Source: Pterois miles (Eukaryota > Chordata > Actinopteri > Perciformes > Scorpaenidae). From it: a stretch of DNA of 64,000 nt. The first letter of the stretch is position 1. Each line of letters begins with the position of its first letter. The DNA lies in the NCBI GenBank assembly GCA_947000775.1, contig CAMQGK010000318.1, positions 4,576,001-4,640,000 on the forward strand, read 5' to 3'. The notes under the pieces are model-generated. The model made no database searches and was not told the DNA's origin. It saw only the letters and a program-made list of their open reading frames with translations. Below are positions 51,331-64,000 of this stretch, piece by piece. A program made the position numbers and the translations under genes.

Positions 51331-52239
51331 ATTTTTAGACGGTAAAGCTTTTTCCCTTTTTATTTGCATGCTGGGATTTCTGGCACCGGTTGAGCAGGGG
51401 AACCTTCGTCTGAGCAGGCGCTGATGGACAGTCAGCCAATCATAACGTATGACCAAATATTTATAGTGTCAGTTTTGTGTAGCCATGCCTTTTTATGAGC
51501 TCAGTTAATTTAAGTACAAATGGGAACAGAGTAAAAGTGCTTATGTGATATTGGTGTGTCATTAATGCCAAAATGAAAAGACAATGTACACTGTCTCATA
51601 TGTAGTCTGGTCAATGTTGGAATATTTCTGTGTATATAAAAATCTTTAGTAAAGCCGCTCTTATAAAATGGCATAAGCAGTGTGTAATTTCTTTCTGATG
51701 AAAAATGGATCTTGCAATGGAGTTCATTGGGAGTTCGATTAAAGAGTAATTACATTGTGACATCCAATGATTATTGCCTTGTGAATATAATCAATCACTT
51801 TGTTTACTCAGGACAATTCCAGCACGTATTTTGCTTCTTGCACTGATTGTGTGGGGTGATTATTATTCATGATGGTACCACAGTATCTCAGTTATCAGAG
51901 CATATATGCTTTTTATCACACTCATCATTTCAATGAGATAAGCAACTGAGGTTAATTTGAAAACCATTAAGCTTTCCTTCAGAGCCTCTCAAGGTGATGC
52001 TTCAGTTTGAACCTCCTGACTTTTTGTAATCTTGCCAGGTGGATTCATTCCCAGCAGAGTGAAAACATTCAAGCCACTCAGAAATTGAGAGAGAAGTGAT
52101 ATGATAAACTGACTGCACTCAGTGGCTCCATTATGTCCTTATGCTCTGTCTGTATGCACCTGTCTTTGCACTCGCTGACAAACAAAGTGGAGGCGTCCAT
52201 TTACTCTCCATCCCTCTGCCTTGAGGTTGACCCTCTGCC
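51331..52239. other. Intron 2, unique sequence
   Basis: AT-rich; no gene or repeat is recognised. Confidence 0.5.
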
Positions 52240-52510
52240 GCCCCACACTACTCCACAGATGTCTGGCTGCATTGCTTCACCGTGCTCCTCTCAGCTCCCC
52301 CTCGGTGCTCCGTCAGCAGGCCCACATGTCACTGTCAGCAGGCCGCTCGCAGGGCATCCAGGCTGGGGACACCAAGCCCATCAACACCTCCCTGGGGGCC
52401 CCGAGGTCGCCCGCAGGCTAGCCGTGCTGGGTCAGGCCGGGCCAGTTGCGGGGTTGAACGGAGGTGGACTGTGTCCCGAGGAGAAAGCCTGACGGAGGAG
52501 CAGAAGCGCT
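52240..52510 (+). other. GC-rich block with open frames, possible cryptic exon or regulatory element
   Basis: This is the most GC-rich stretch of intron 2 and has three overlapping open frames on the plus strand. The longest, 52133-52492, has 119 codons. CTACTCCACAG at about 52249-52259 is acceptor-like. I recognise no domain in any frame, and the compositions (Pro, Gly, Ser rich) fit chance translation of GC-rich DNA. Not called as a gene. Confidence 0.3.
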
Positions 52511-55500
52511 GCCCTGATTAGAGCATATGCTCTCCCCAGTTATCCTGGAGCCCATTGGTCACCTCTGAATGGAACTCCCTCGTAAAAAGCAGGCATTGTC
52601 ACTGTGTGCAGTGTGGCAAGGATCTGTCTGTCTGTCCTTTTTTTTTTGGCAGAGCCTGGCTGCTCAGCGGGCACTGGGACACCAGAATGAGCAGAGAACA
52701 GCTGGCCTATTCAGAGCAGACTGCTGCCCCGCAGGAAACCCTCTTCATATCCTCTCAGCCCAGCTCATCAGCACCCACAAACACACAGAGGAGACTTGGC
52801 TTGGTGTCTTCCTCTTCTCTCTCTCCTCTTTTCTGCTGCCTTTGTGTCCCCTGGCTGCCTTCTCGGTTAGGAAACAGAATAAACAGGACGGATAAAGCAG
52901 ACGGAAGTGAATAACTTCAGTCAAAATGATTCTCCGCAGTTATCAAAACCAAAAAATATGACATGCATAGCAATAGTCATTCAATGCAAGCACCAAGGAG
53001 CATTTTAGGCATGGGATTTTCACCGATGGGCATGGTCTCTGCACGAATCAGAGAGCCTGAAAATCACTGAATGAGAGGGTGAAGTTGTGGACAATACGTC
53101 TTGTATGTGTTGTTGTTGATTAGTCAGGCAGTGTGTTAGCTCAGATTCTCCTCTCAGAGTGTGAAGGAATGGAGCAGGCTAATGTGATTACGCTGATCAA
53201 ATGAGAAGAGAGACTGACAGCGAACTTCTTCTCATGTGGTTCTTGGAAACACAATTAAAGCATTTGGCCAAGGCGGTCTGCCTTCCAGCCAATACTGCTT
53301 TCCCCCATGTTGCGTGTGTGTACATGCAAGTGTTCAGGAAACACATGCATATAATGTGTGTTTTCAATACTATTTGCGCTCTTTTTTTTTTTTTTTTTTT
53401 TGTCCACCTTCAACCAGGTTTTCACTGTACCAGAGTACCATCATGTGCTCTCACAGCTGCACCAGTGCATTGATGTGTAATGGTGTGATGAATGTCCCAG
53501 AAAGGAAACATACCAAGACTCTTCAGGGGTTTATCTGAAGAGACCTTTACCCTCTTCAGCCTCTGCTTAGTAGCCAATGCTCCCTCTGTGTTAAGAGGCC
53601 ATAATCAGCACAACAAAACACTTGAGCAGTAAAGCCTCTATACTTGGATTGCACCAGGTGGGTCATTTCCTATCCTGAGCAGAGAAAGGCAGAGTGTGGA
53701 GTCTACGAGGCCATCAGAATAACAATGGGCTCTTCCCATCCTATATTAGTCTTTCACCCAGAGCACGCTGCAAGTGATTACAATACCAAAGCCATCTCGA
53801 AGGGCATCAAATAAACATGATGGTAGCGGTCAGCGATGTTGAAGAAGGGTAAACACCAAGAGAGATTTGATTTCAGAGATTCTGACTGCTTAACAGAAAA
53901 TGGTGAGGAGATAATGTGGAGGCTATGTGAAGAGGTTTTGAATCAAGTTTAGGCAGTAGCCTAGAACTAAAGTTAAAACTTTAAAAAAAGTTTGAGTCAA
54001 ATGACAGAGCTGCTTGCTAAGCACAGAGATAAGATTTTTTACTTTCAATACTTCAAAGATGGCTCCATCGACCTGTGGCCTCTGGCATGCTGTGGGGACA
54101 TTTGCAGCCGAGCACTTTCAGCCGGCATCTCTGGATCTTATTCACGGCTGAGACTAACTGTGATGAAGAAGGAGCTGAATCTGAAGGTGAAGCTTTTGAT
54201 TTACCAGTGAATCCCTTTGAATGAGAGAGCAGATAGAAGCCACCCTTTCTCCACAGAATCTGAAAGGATCCAGTAGAAGTGGTTCAGGCATCTGATTAGG
54301 AAGAAATGCCCCCCTTTCAAGGATCTAGAGATACTGTGTGTGTGGTACCGATTACACTGGACATTTTACAAGATGCCGCTCAATAGATGTAGGGCTCTTA
54401 CCTTGAGCTTTACCATCGGATGGTTGTGTGTCTAACCTTTCCAGTCCAGCTTTCACTGCAAGGCTGAGTTTCCATCTGGAGCCACTGTGCCATGCACACC
54501 ATGCGCCATTTATCATCATTAATGTTATGGTTTCCTTTATAGCATTGGGTTTGAATCCAAAGTGTTGCCAAAAAACGCTTTCCGCTTTGACACCAAGTCC
54601 TCCGGCATTGTTTTATATGTCAACTCGCTCTCATCTAGTGCTGTGCTGAAGCTTCATATTGAGCAGAAACTTTCACTTTTAGATTGTAATCTCGGTCATC
54701 AGACTATGTATTGATAACACTATCAAAATTAACTACATGGGTTTTATTTCTATAAAAAAATAAGCCAAACAACGGTGCAGGCAGTGGGAAAGTAATTTAA
54801 TCGGTGTGTGCTTGATCACACGGAAGGATTAGATATCCCATTAGGCCACTGAATACCTTGGGATCCCCCAGGAGTCTGGATCGATTCAATTTTTACTCTC
54901 TTAACTTTTTACTCCAGTACTCTTAATTTTCCCATGCAACATGTGCGTATACATGCTGCAAAGTGGAAGGCGTGTGTTACGCCTCAGGTTCCTTGCAACA
55001 GAGCTGCTCCGCCCCATTCGCATATATAAAATATAGCAGGCTTTCCCGTCCTTACTTGAAAGATCTATTGCATTTATATACTTTTCTCCCCCTACAAGCC
55101 TCTCCTCATCTTTAACTAGAGATCTATGGGGATTGTTTGCTGTGAATATTACATTTATATTATGCATGCAGGTAATGATTATGCATGCTACTGCAGGCAA
55201 ACGGTAAAGCAAATCAGTGTATGCTCTCCTGTAGGTGTGTGAACAATGAATGGACTGCCACAGTGCCTTATGAAAGCACGTTTACGTCAGTAAAAGACTG
55301 ATTCAGAAAAGTTTTGTCATAGACACAAGTTCTGTGTTGTTATAGCTTAGATAATGCTTGAACTTTTTACTCATAAATCAAATTTGTGATTTCACTTCCT
55401 TACTATAATGCTGACCAGCGTACTACAGCGTAATTGCAGTTTTTATCATGAGTAATTGGACTCTTTGGGCTTTCCTGGAGTAGTGAATGCAAAAAAATCC

Positions 55501-58500
55501 CAGCATGAGCAGTCTGCAGCCTTTCTCCAATGTGTCTGACCTAGTATTTCCAGCAGCGGCTGTGCACTCTGAGGTTGAAGACAGGGGCTGCTGGGGGGTT
55601 TGGAAGGAGAGGAGGGGTACATGCAGAGCCACTGCAGCAGTTTTACTTTCTGGAAACCTTGCGGCTTGCCTTTGTTCTCCATTTCTCATTCTAGCCTCCA
55701 TCCTGCTCCCTGGGGAGTTTTGTTATCACCCCGTATATTTATCAAAGTTCCTCTGCAGTTCCAGCCAGGCCCCCTTTTTTTTCCAGCTCCGCAGCCCACT
55801 CGGTAGAAATTGCAACGGCTGTAACGGATCTGTTGGGGACTTGGTGTAGAGGCCCGTGACGTCAGGTGGGCTGACTTGTGTTTTTACCTGCTGCCCGGCA
55901 CGTTTACGAGAGCCGTGTGGAGGCGTGTGGCGACAGAGTGGTCATGTCTGTGAAGTAAGCGTGTGAATGGAGGCGGAAGCACCCTGCTTCCCTCCCACCC
56001 ACACTCTCCATATCCTGACAAAGGAAAGCCACTCACTGGGTCAGACAGAGCCAGACACTTGTGGGGATCGCCCCTCCTGCACTCCTTTCATTCCTCCCTG
56101 TCTCTCTTCCCTCCTTTCACTCTCTGTCTCTCTCTTCCCTCTGCCACTTAGCCTCAGTGTTTGGAGGAGGATTGCATAAGAGCTGGACTGCTTTTCCTTC
56201 TGGCAGGCGAGGCATTTTAATTGAAAAGGAGATCCGGAATGAAAACTCCCATTCCCTTTTCAGGCCTCTGTTCTGTGAAAGCACGGAAACGTACCGGGGA
56301 AAAGAAGACGAAATGTACAGGGGAGTCAGAGAAAGAAATAGGTCATGTTCTTAAAACAAAATGAAAGAGAGGGAGTCTGACATCCAGCCTGTCTCTGCCC
56401 TGCCTATAATGATCCTGGATTCTTCTTTTTCCTCCCAGTTGAGTCTAACAAACTGATCACGTGCAGCATATTTTTCTGTCCAGAGAAAAGGGTAGGCGGT
56501 TTCTGCAATAAAGTGTAACAAAACAGTTGGTCTCTTGTGTACAGAATAATATAAAAGAGGTACTGAAGCATTATTTTTTGTAATAAAATATATTGTAGGA
56601 ATCCTTACGGAATGTAGGCGGTGGATTATGTGTTTTTGTATCCAATTTATGTACACTTTTAGCAAGTCTGACAGTGATAGATGGGTATCTGCTGGTTTTA
56701 TATGTTTTAAATATGTGTCACTGCACAAAGTAGAATGGGAGATGACAGATGTAGCTGTTGTAAATGTTAAACTCCAGCTTGTTTCCATATTGTATTTATA
56801 GAAACTCCTCTTTAAGTTGATTTCAATCCCTGAATAAAATTGCAACTGCTGCCTGGTGGCCCGCAGTCTGACATGTTGAACTTCCACTTCCCTCAGTGGA
56901 GCTGCTCTTTATCCAGCGGTTAAATATTGGCTGTACCAGGCAGGACAGATGTGTATGTGAATGTCAAACAAGGTCACATGGACAAAGGGCATGTGTGCTT
57001 ACTTGCACAAATAAACAAAGCATCTGTTTCTCCAGGTGTCTCTCCTGTGAGAGTACTAACCTGTTTGTCTGGGCTTCTCGTGCCTAAATCTCGCTCTCTG
57101 TTGATGAGCCCCGACACTGTGCTCCTCATGCCTCCATCAGCATACTGACGATGTTTACTAATGGGATTGGTCGTCCACTGATGGAGGTGAGACTGGATCA
57201 GCTGATGCTTATCAGAGTTTTCCACAGAGTGAGGCATTGCCAAGGAGGCTGCATATGCGCTAAATCTTGCAGATGCACCCAAGAGAGCTGAGTAAGTCTA
57301 AAACAATAAGCGCGTGCTGCTATCCACTCAGCAGACCACTCAATCTACAAACAACACTATGCAAACACAAGTTTCACTTTGGCTGATAATTTATTCAACA
57401 GAACTGTAGGCCTTACAAGGTTAAAAGCCACAGTGTCAAAAGGCTTCTCTGCCTATTAATTGCCTTTGATCAGTAGTTGATGCATTATTGAAATGGCCTA
57501 AGTGAGCTAAGGGGGCCCCTGGAAAGTGTTGAATCAGAGAGATGGGGTTGCAAAGAGCAGTATTTGACCGCTTTCCTTGCTGAAAAGCAGTTCACTCAGG
57601 GAGTTGAGACATGAAACAGGCAGGTATCTGAAGGCTTTTATTCCTCCTAAAATGATCTTTGTCTTTAAGGATAGTGCTCACTCTTAGACAGATATTAGCC
57701 TCATGTCCTGCTGTCTTTAAGCCACAATCTCACACCTTAAGATAACTCCAGTGCTGCTGGTGTTACCGTGTGTATTCACTTTCCTGAATATATGGGCCAG
57801 ATTTAGCCCAGCTCCTAAACAGGCCTCAGGCATGTTCTGAAGTTTAGACGTCCCTTCGGATGTGGGCATTTGGCAAAGTCACTCTCTGAACAACTGTGCA
57901 AATATGCTTTCCACTTCTGTTGCGATAGGCCAGATAAGATGTGTTAAAGGGATTCTATTATGATTTTGTGCTTTTCCCTTCCCTCTAGAGTGCTATATAG
58001 CTTAAAAATACATGTATGTATAATAAGTAAATTAAGCACATTTTTAATATAGAGCTGGGAGTTGAAGAGTTCCTTTAATTGTCCCATTGACACTTATTTT
58101 TGGACTCAAAATGGACTACAGTAGAGCATTCACAGAGGCGGTGATGTGAAAAAGATGGTTTCTAGATCTCAAACTTAAGATTGAAAACCATACATTTCAA
58201 TGGATTTAATGAATAAAATGGCGTATTTTAGGTAGTCAGGTCTGTATCTCAGGTTAGGATCACAATGAATTGTATAATGTATAAGTTGTGTAATCGTCAG
58301 ATGTGTAAAGTCCTGAAAGTCATGTTTGCTTTTAAACATAGTTTTCTTGCATGTCATATGGATACTTTGCTGTAGAAACATTTTCCTCGTGTTGTTGCTG
58401 TGTAGAAGCTCTTTAACTTGAGTGGATTCACCTGCACCTAAGTCAGCATCATACACATTTACACTGAAAATTTCTGGAGGTGAGAATGACCAGATGTGTT

Positions 58501-58861
58501 CATATACACAGCTGTTATTCTAGCGATAAAGCGACTCCCCAGCCAGTAGAGATTAGCTCCTCTTACGGCTCTTATTGTAAGTCTGCTGCCAGAATTGCAA
58601 ACTGTAACTCTAACTGAATGGCAATTAAAACTGTTTATTGCCCAAACAATACACCTGACACAAGACAGCAAAGAAAACAGCTTGTGGTTTTCTAAAGAAA
58701 GCCAATATTTGCAGTGTGATGCTTTTATAATATTGTAAATAGTCAGCAGATGGATGTTTGTCTATCCGCAGACATTGCCACATGATGCAGCAGCAGTCCT
58801 GTTATTCTTGGGCCACTCAATCTGGTTTTCATTTAGGCAAAACAAAAAAAGAATGTGTTAT

Positions 58862-58864
<3 letters not shown>

Positions 58865-58893
<29 letters not shown>
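58865..58893. repeat. (A)29 homopolymer
   Basis: An uninterrupted run of 29 A bases. No SINE or processed-pseudogene body is recognisable immediately upstream, so it is not clearly a retroposon tail. Confidence 0.95.
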
Positions 58894-60769
58894 CAGTCAG
58901 TCACCTTCACGCTTAGATTCAGGTCCTTTTAAACACTTTTTATTATGAGTCAAAATGAGTAAACATTTAACATATTTTTCATATTACTTACTATTCCTGT
59001 TAACGCCACTAAGACGCACTGCCATATTTATTTATTCTATATTGATTCTTGCTTTATTGTCATTCTTTGAGTTGTCATTATTTACGTCAGTACTTCTAGA
59101 GCCATTTTAACACAACACAACTTTTCTATTAATGTCCTTTCACCCAGAGAAACTGAATTTTCTATATATACTGTATGGGTTTGCTGCAAAATATCAGCCA
59201 ACATGGAGAAATACACATTTTTTAAATGCATAAATATGTAAATCCAACCAAGAAATCTAAAAAAAAATGCATTGTTGGAGGTTGATTCACGAACAAATGT
59301 GCATTTTTTTTAAAAATATGTAATGCAATACTAATTCAATATTGGCTCTGTTTAAGCCATCCTGACATGAGTCTGACTGGCAAACATCACAGATATGTGA
59401 AGGTGCATTTTTATGTACAGAGCCAGAAAATGGCTTGCAGTTGAGGTCTAATTTACACCTGAGGTAATGGATGCACTGATAGCACCCGTAAAGTAACAAA
59501 ACATACACAGTTCCTGTAATTTTCTGCCATGTATTGCTTAAAATGTTATTGCCACCCTTGTGTTTGCTCCGGTTTGGTAATAACTCAAGTGGATGGTGAG
59601 GAAAATGAGCAATATTGTCATTAACAGGGCTATGGACAGGCGAATGGTGAACACATACTAGTGATAACATTTGTCAGTGTACAAGTACAATACACTGTAG
59701 ATGATCCCGTTCCACATAGATTAGTTATTTTCTAGTAAAATGTGGCCATATCTTATTTAGAAAATAGGAAAATGAATTATTGTGAAAATAGCTATTCTTT
59801 GTCAAATTCTGTCCTCATCTAACCTTAAACCAGAGTTCAGAAGTGCAAGGACTAGTGCTGTCATGCTATTATTAGACGCCTCTGACACATTGTCGAGTTG
59901 GAGTATCCCTCTCCCATCTGGCTTATTGTGTAGCAGCCAAATGTCTGCTTCTGGATTGGCAGCTCTCCTTCATAGCTGATTTATATTCATAGAGTTTGTC
60001 CTGCGTAGCCCTGACCTGACCTTACTTTTCCATGTTTGAAGCTGCGTCCCTGTTGCTCGGAAGCAGCCCGCTGATCTATGTGCTTCTTGATAAACGCGGT
60101 TAGGACGCTGCTCCCGCATGGACGTCGGCGTAGCAATCATATTAATAAAGAATCACCGCAGATGTTCTAAATAAAGCCCAGCGGTGGTGGGTGTTTTCTC
60201 ATGATAATTATTCCCCTAACGTTTGTATGCAGCAATGACAGAGCTAATATTTTCTGATTACTCAAGTGCAATCATTTCATAGAAACTCAGCAGCAGCCAG
60301 CCCTATCCGAGCCTCCACCCAGTTGAAAATTAACTGGTCTGAATGATACTTTCTTACTGCACTTTAGAGACAGACAGACAGACAGACAGCAGCAGATGGT
60401 AGAGAGGCAAACAGTGCACGCACTACACTACATTAGCTGTATGTAAAAATTGTTTGCATGAGTGAAAGGAAATTATTTTTAATATTTCAATAAACTAATG
60501 TTAATATACAGATGGAAGAAAAACTCAGATCTGTACATAAGTAAAAGTAGTAATACTATAATGTAAATTATTGATACATTAATGTATTCATCACTTTAAT
60601 TTTGCAGCTGGTAAAGGTGGAGCTCATTTGAATGACTTTATGTATTGCTGGGTGGTTTAATCTAAAAAATACATCATCATTTATTAGTTAATTATATTTT
60701 GTACTAATAACTGGAATCTGCAAAGTAACATAAGTTAGTAAAATTATTAAACTTAGCTGTTGAAGAGAG

Positions 60770-60850
60770 GGAAAAAGGTTGGTATCAGGTATTGGATTGG
60801 TATCAGTATCGACAGACACAAGGTTGCGGTATCGGTTTCCATATCGGACA
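60770..60850 (-). repeat. hAT-like repeat fragment
   Basis: GGTATTGGATTGGTATCAG and GCGGTATCGGTTTCC are of the same group as the fragments at 28270 and 30109. Confidence 0.45.
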
Positions 60851-62602
60851 TTAAAAAGTGATATTGAGCCATCTGTAATAGCAGCTAACATTGTGTATGC
60901 AGTACCACACTGACTGTTCAGCGACCTGTTACCCCATAAAATACTGTCATGTTAACCAATGATGTGCTCTTTGGCCTTGGAAATAACACTACATTAGTAT
61001 CGCAACAGCAGGTAGTAAGCTAGCCTATGTACACCCCTTTAACGTGTGGAGAAACCCAAACCCTGCTGTTGCTGCAAAGAATCCAACCAGCCACCTTTCA
61101 ATTACCAACCGTTCTCTCCACCTCCCTCGCCCACCTCCTGCCGGCACCATCTCCACTGCTTATATACTGCAATTACGCCAGCTGACAGACCCCGAAGCCC
61201 TGACTGTCACCCTACACACCTATTTAGTCAACACACATTTAATTAAAATGTCCTCAGTTTTGTGCAAAGATATTTTAATTTGGCGGTACTAATAGAAAGC
61301 TGAACAAATGTAAGATGCTGTAATGAGATTGTTCTGCTTTCTTGAACTTGAATCCAAGTGTGATGGGACGATTGGCTGTGGCATCTAATGGCATTATGAA
61401 GAGTTAAGGGTATTAACATCATCTCAGCGAGAGCAGGTGTAACTGAGACGTGGCACGCGGTCAGCAATCTGACATTAAGATGTGTTTTAAATGGCAGGAA
61501 AACGAGAGGCTCCGTTACTGCTGATTTAGCTAATCTGATAGCTGTTAAGACCTGAGACGGATGTGTTGTGGATTAAACCCATCTGGTTCCCTCCATTAAG
61601 AGGGCTATTAAGAGGAATATTTAATGTTTGCTTTATTTCATGGCATGAGAAACGGGGCGTCGCAGGTGCAAAGCAACATAACAATCTCTCGCAGAAACCA
61701 CAGAGCCTGCAGGTGTTGTGCTCTCCTCTGAGCCCTGAGGATATTTATATCCATCAGCTCTGATGCATTCTGTACATTTTTGCTAATGAAGCAACTACGG
61801 TTATGTCATTCGACTGGTATGAAATTAGATGCACATTTACTAATTGCTGGAGTTTTTATGTACAGCTTCACCAAAGGTTTTAAAGATTTTAATCTCTTCC
61901 TATACCCCTGGGTAATTCTGGATTATAGACGAACCTCTGGTGACGTACAGCTCATTTGGCAATAATGTTCATTAGCAGTGCAGCAGGAGGATAAGACGCA
62001 GGACTGAGTGGCAAGCAACATGCTGCTGTTTGGCTCTCTATCAAGCCCCCCGTCACTGTGACAAGGATGACAGCATAACTGAGACCGGCTGCCCCGAGCC
62101 CATTACAGCAATCAACAGTGCTGGGAATGTGATGTGCTCACACACACTTCTCATTCTCTTTATAGCTATCTGGCCTTTTGTTCTAATGGAAGAACTGGCT
62201 TGGATTTTAAAAGCGGTCAATTTAGCTCAATTGAAGGAAGGAGGGAAATCAGCGTGTTACTTAATGAATGTCAGGAGACAAGTAATTATGACATGTCTGG
62301 AGAACGGGGCTGTGGCGTGAAAATGAGCCGATCCAGACTGCCGCATTAGCGAGGAGAGCGATTTATGCGATGGGGACGTATTCGTCTGTAGCGTGTACCC
62401 ATCTGCGGAGCATGACTTGTGAATAAAAATTAGCTGATTTATACAGTCCTTGTTACAGCAGAGGTGGATGGTAATTAGAGCGGCCAAGAGGTCACACAAC
62501 ATGAACTCCTTTTGCTTCATGCTTGAACATGACAGCAGAACAGTGAAAGTGTCTTTTTATAAATGCACAGTTTTATATACATGGAAACACTGTTGTCTGA
62601 TC

Positions 62603-62893
62603 CAGAGCTGCAACAGTTAATCTGTTAGTCGTCAACTATTAAATTAATCAACAACTATATTGATGATATATTAATCTGTTTGAATTCTCTGATTCCAGCT
62701 TCTTAAATGTGAATATTTTCTGTTTTTTTTTTTTTTTTTTTTTTTACTCTGTGACAGAAATTTGCATATATTTGAGTTGAGAACGTTATCTTGAGCTTTT
62801 GGCAAACACTGGTTAACATTGTGACAATGATAATGAATATGATTAAATAAAATGTAATAATATAATTAATAATAATCTTCGGTTGCAGCCTTA
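62603..62893. mobile_element. hAT-type MITE with perfect 8-bp target duplication
   Basis: The ends AGAGCTGCAAC and GTTGCAGCCTTA are roughly inverted. Flanking GTCTGATC is identical on both sides (62595-62602, 62894-62901), the 8-bp duplication made by hAT transposases. Inner GATTCCAGCTTCTTAAATGTG is typical of an abundant fish MITE. It has no coding capacity, and a 23-base T run lies inside. Confidence 0.85.
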
Positions 62894-62901
62894 GTCTGAT
62901 C

Positions 62902-64000
62902 ACATGAGAAAGTTTAAATTACCTTTTAACCGTTCTCATGTGTAGCGGTGTGCAGTGTGTGAAGTGAATTCTGCGCAGTCAAACTGCTGTTTCTGTGTTT
63001 TTCATTTCAAAAAAACTACATTGATTCTGCTGTTGGAGTTTTCTCTATTTCAGAGAGTCAAAGAGAAAGAGAGAGTAGAGAGTAGTTCTCCATACCCTTC
63101 TTCCCCCGCAGCACCTACACTGTTTTTGGTTTTTGTATTTTGTCCACCATGTCTTTGGACTCTTTCTTCTACAGGCGCTCAGTCTGAGAATGAAAACGCT
63201 CGACCTTTTTTATGTCAAACAGCACATCAAGTCTTTTGAATATGAAGAACTGTTTTTCACGTTAATTCAAATATCCTGCATGCGCACTTGTGACATCAGT
63301 GTGAGCATAACTGTATTCACAGCCAATGGTTTAGAACTGTTAAGGCTAACACTTTCCTTCTTTATTCTCCCACTCCCTCTCTTATTCTATCTTATTTCTC
63401 CTGGCTGACTGTAAAACATGCTGCAATTGCCCCTGGCCTATTTTCTGTTTCCTGTATACGCCCTGAAGTCGGCACAAGTGGCCTTTTTTCACCGTGTTCT
63501 TTATCTTTACCTCATGTCTTGTCGTCCCGAACTCCTCAGCAGTTTTTTTTATATATTGTATTACCCACGGACATCAGCTAGAAAGTAGAGTCTTCCTTTG
63601 CTGTTTGTCTGTCTTATTCATATCTAGAAAATATCTGTAGTTCCTCTTTGTAATAATTCATCATTCCTTAATGGGAGTCACATGGAAGGTTGGTGGATAA
63701 GGCGTAATCTCCTGACGTTATTAAACAGACTGGAGTAAGTGCATTTTGATCTTGATGCTTTCCAAAATCAGTGATGAACTTTAAGATTATGACACCAGCA
63801 ACGCTTAGGCTGAATATTAAGTGCCTATGGTATGGATTCCTTCTTCCCATAAGACCCCCCTGCTGTTCATTAGTTGTGTTTGCAGATCACTGGAAGCTGG
63901 AGATGACTGTCGTTCCACTTAGCTAGAAGTCATCGTCCTCCTGCCAGCCATCAGTGTTGTAAACACAGCAGCACTCCTTGCCAAAGCACTTCCACAGATG
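62902..64000. other. Intron 2 to window edge, unique sequence
   Basis: No exon of the SH2 adaptor and no repeat is recognised. Pyrimidine-rich stretches near 63350-63410 resemble acceptor tracts, but no family motif follows. Confidence 0.45.

Larger units (their letters stand above)
52511..62602. other. Intron 2, long mostly unique interval
   Basis: No exon is recognised. Landmarks are a T20 run (53382-53401), an A29 run (58865-58893), a short (GACA)n array (60368-60389) and a hAT-type 'ggtatcgg' fragment (60770-60850). The 178-codon minus-strand frame at 56351-56887 is the longest open frame in the window, but it resembles no family I know and has no flanking support. The stretch at about 61790-62540 has dense ATTA cores and even composition and is a candidate conserved regulatory block. 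Confidence 0.45.
25890..64000 (+). other. shf: Intron 2 of the shf-like gene, at least 38.1 kb, open at the right edge
   Basis: After the donor at 25890 I looked for the next family segment (LYDTPYEP, DERP..EYDQPWEWKK) and for SH2 motifs such as SYLVRNSE in all frames by eye. I did not find them, so exon 3 probably lies beyond 64000. A small or divergent exon could be missed by eye. The interval contains the repeats listed separately and unique AT-rich DNA. Confidence 0.7.

Noticed and set aside
56351..56887. 178-codon open frame on the minus strand, the longest in the window
   Set aside because: No recognisable domain, no splice or promoter support, and AT-rich composition like the flanks. 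A chance frame of this size is plausible in 64 kb read in six frames.
25890..64000. Further shf exons, including the SH2 domain
   Set aside because: The YDTPYEP, DQPWEWKK and SYLVRNSE type motifs were not found by eye; a profile search would be decisive.

Overview
The window is vertebrate nuclear DNA, almost certainly from a teleost and probably a percomorph. Coding content is very low, exons have GT/AG splice sites, and long CA/TG microsatellites are present. There are many degraded Tc1-like and hAT-like DNA transposons and tRNA-derived SINEs of types I recognise as common in fish. Nothing looks bacterial, viral or organellar, and there is no CRISPR array or operon.

The only protein-coding gene I can support is the 5' part of a + strand SH2-adaptor gene of the SHB/SHD/SHE/SHF family, best matched to shf. 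A GC-rich promoter/5'UTR block (about 4160-4584) leads into coding exon 1 (4585-5016, 144 codons). A 20.7 kb phase-0 intron follows, then coding exon 2 (25757-25889, 44 codons plus 1 nt, ending in phase 1). The rest of the window (25890-64000) appears to be intron 2. I found no exon carrying the family's downstream segment or the SH2 domain, so the gene continues beyond the right edge.

The rest is upstream flank (1-4160) and intron. I can group many interspersed repeats by comparing copies inside the window. They include a three-layer nest (an old hAT-like copy holding a Tc1 and a SINE, the SINE itself holding a second SINE) at 52-1453, and a Harbinger-like 1.85 kb element carrying another repeat with a 55-bp minisatellite (7518-9368). 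There is also a Tc1-like element with doubled inverted/direct-repeat ends (42456-43637) and a hAT-type MITE with a perfect 8-bp target duplication (62603-62893). Several tRNA-headed SINEs have clear target-site duplications. The unique intronic stretches in between carry no gene I can support; a few could be conserved regulatory elements.

I did not find a novel biological system. The most useful observations concern the order of repeat insertions, a long out-of-frame upstream ORF overlapping the shf start codon, and some candidate regulatory or cryptic-exon blocks.
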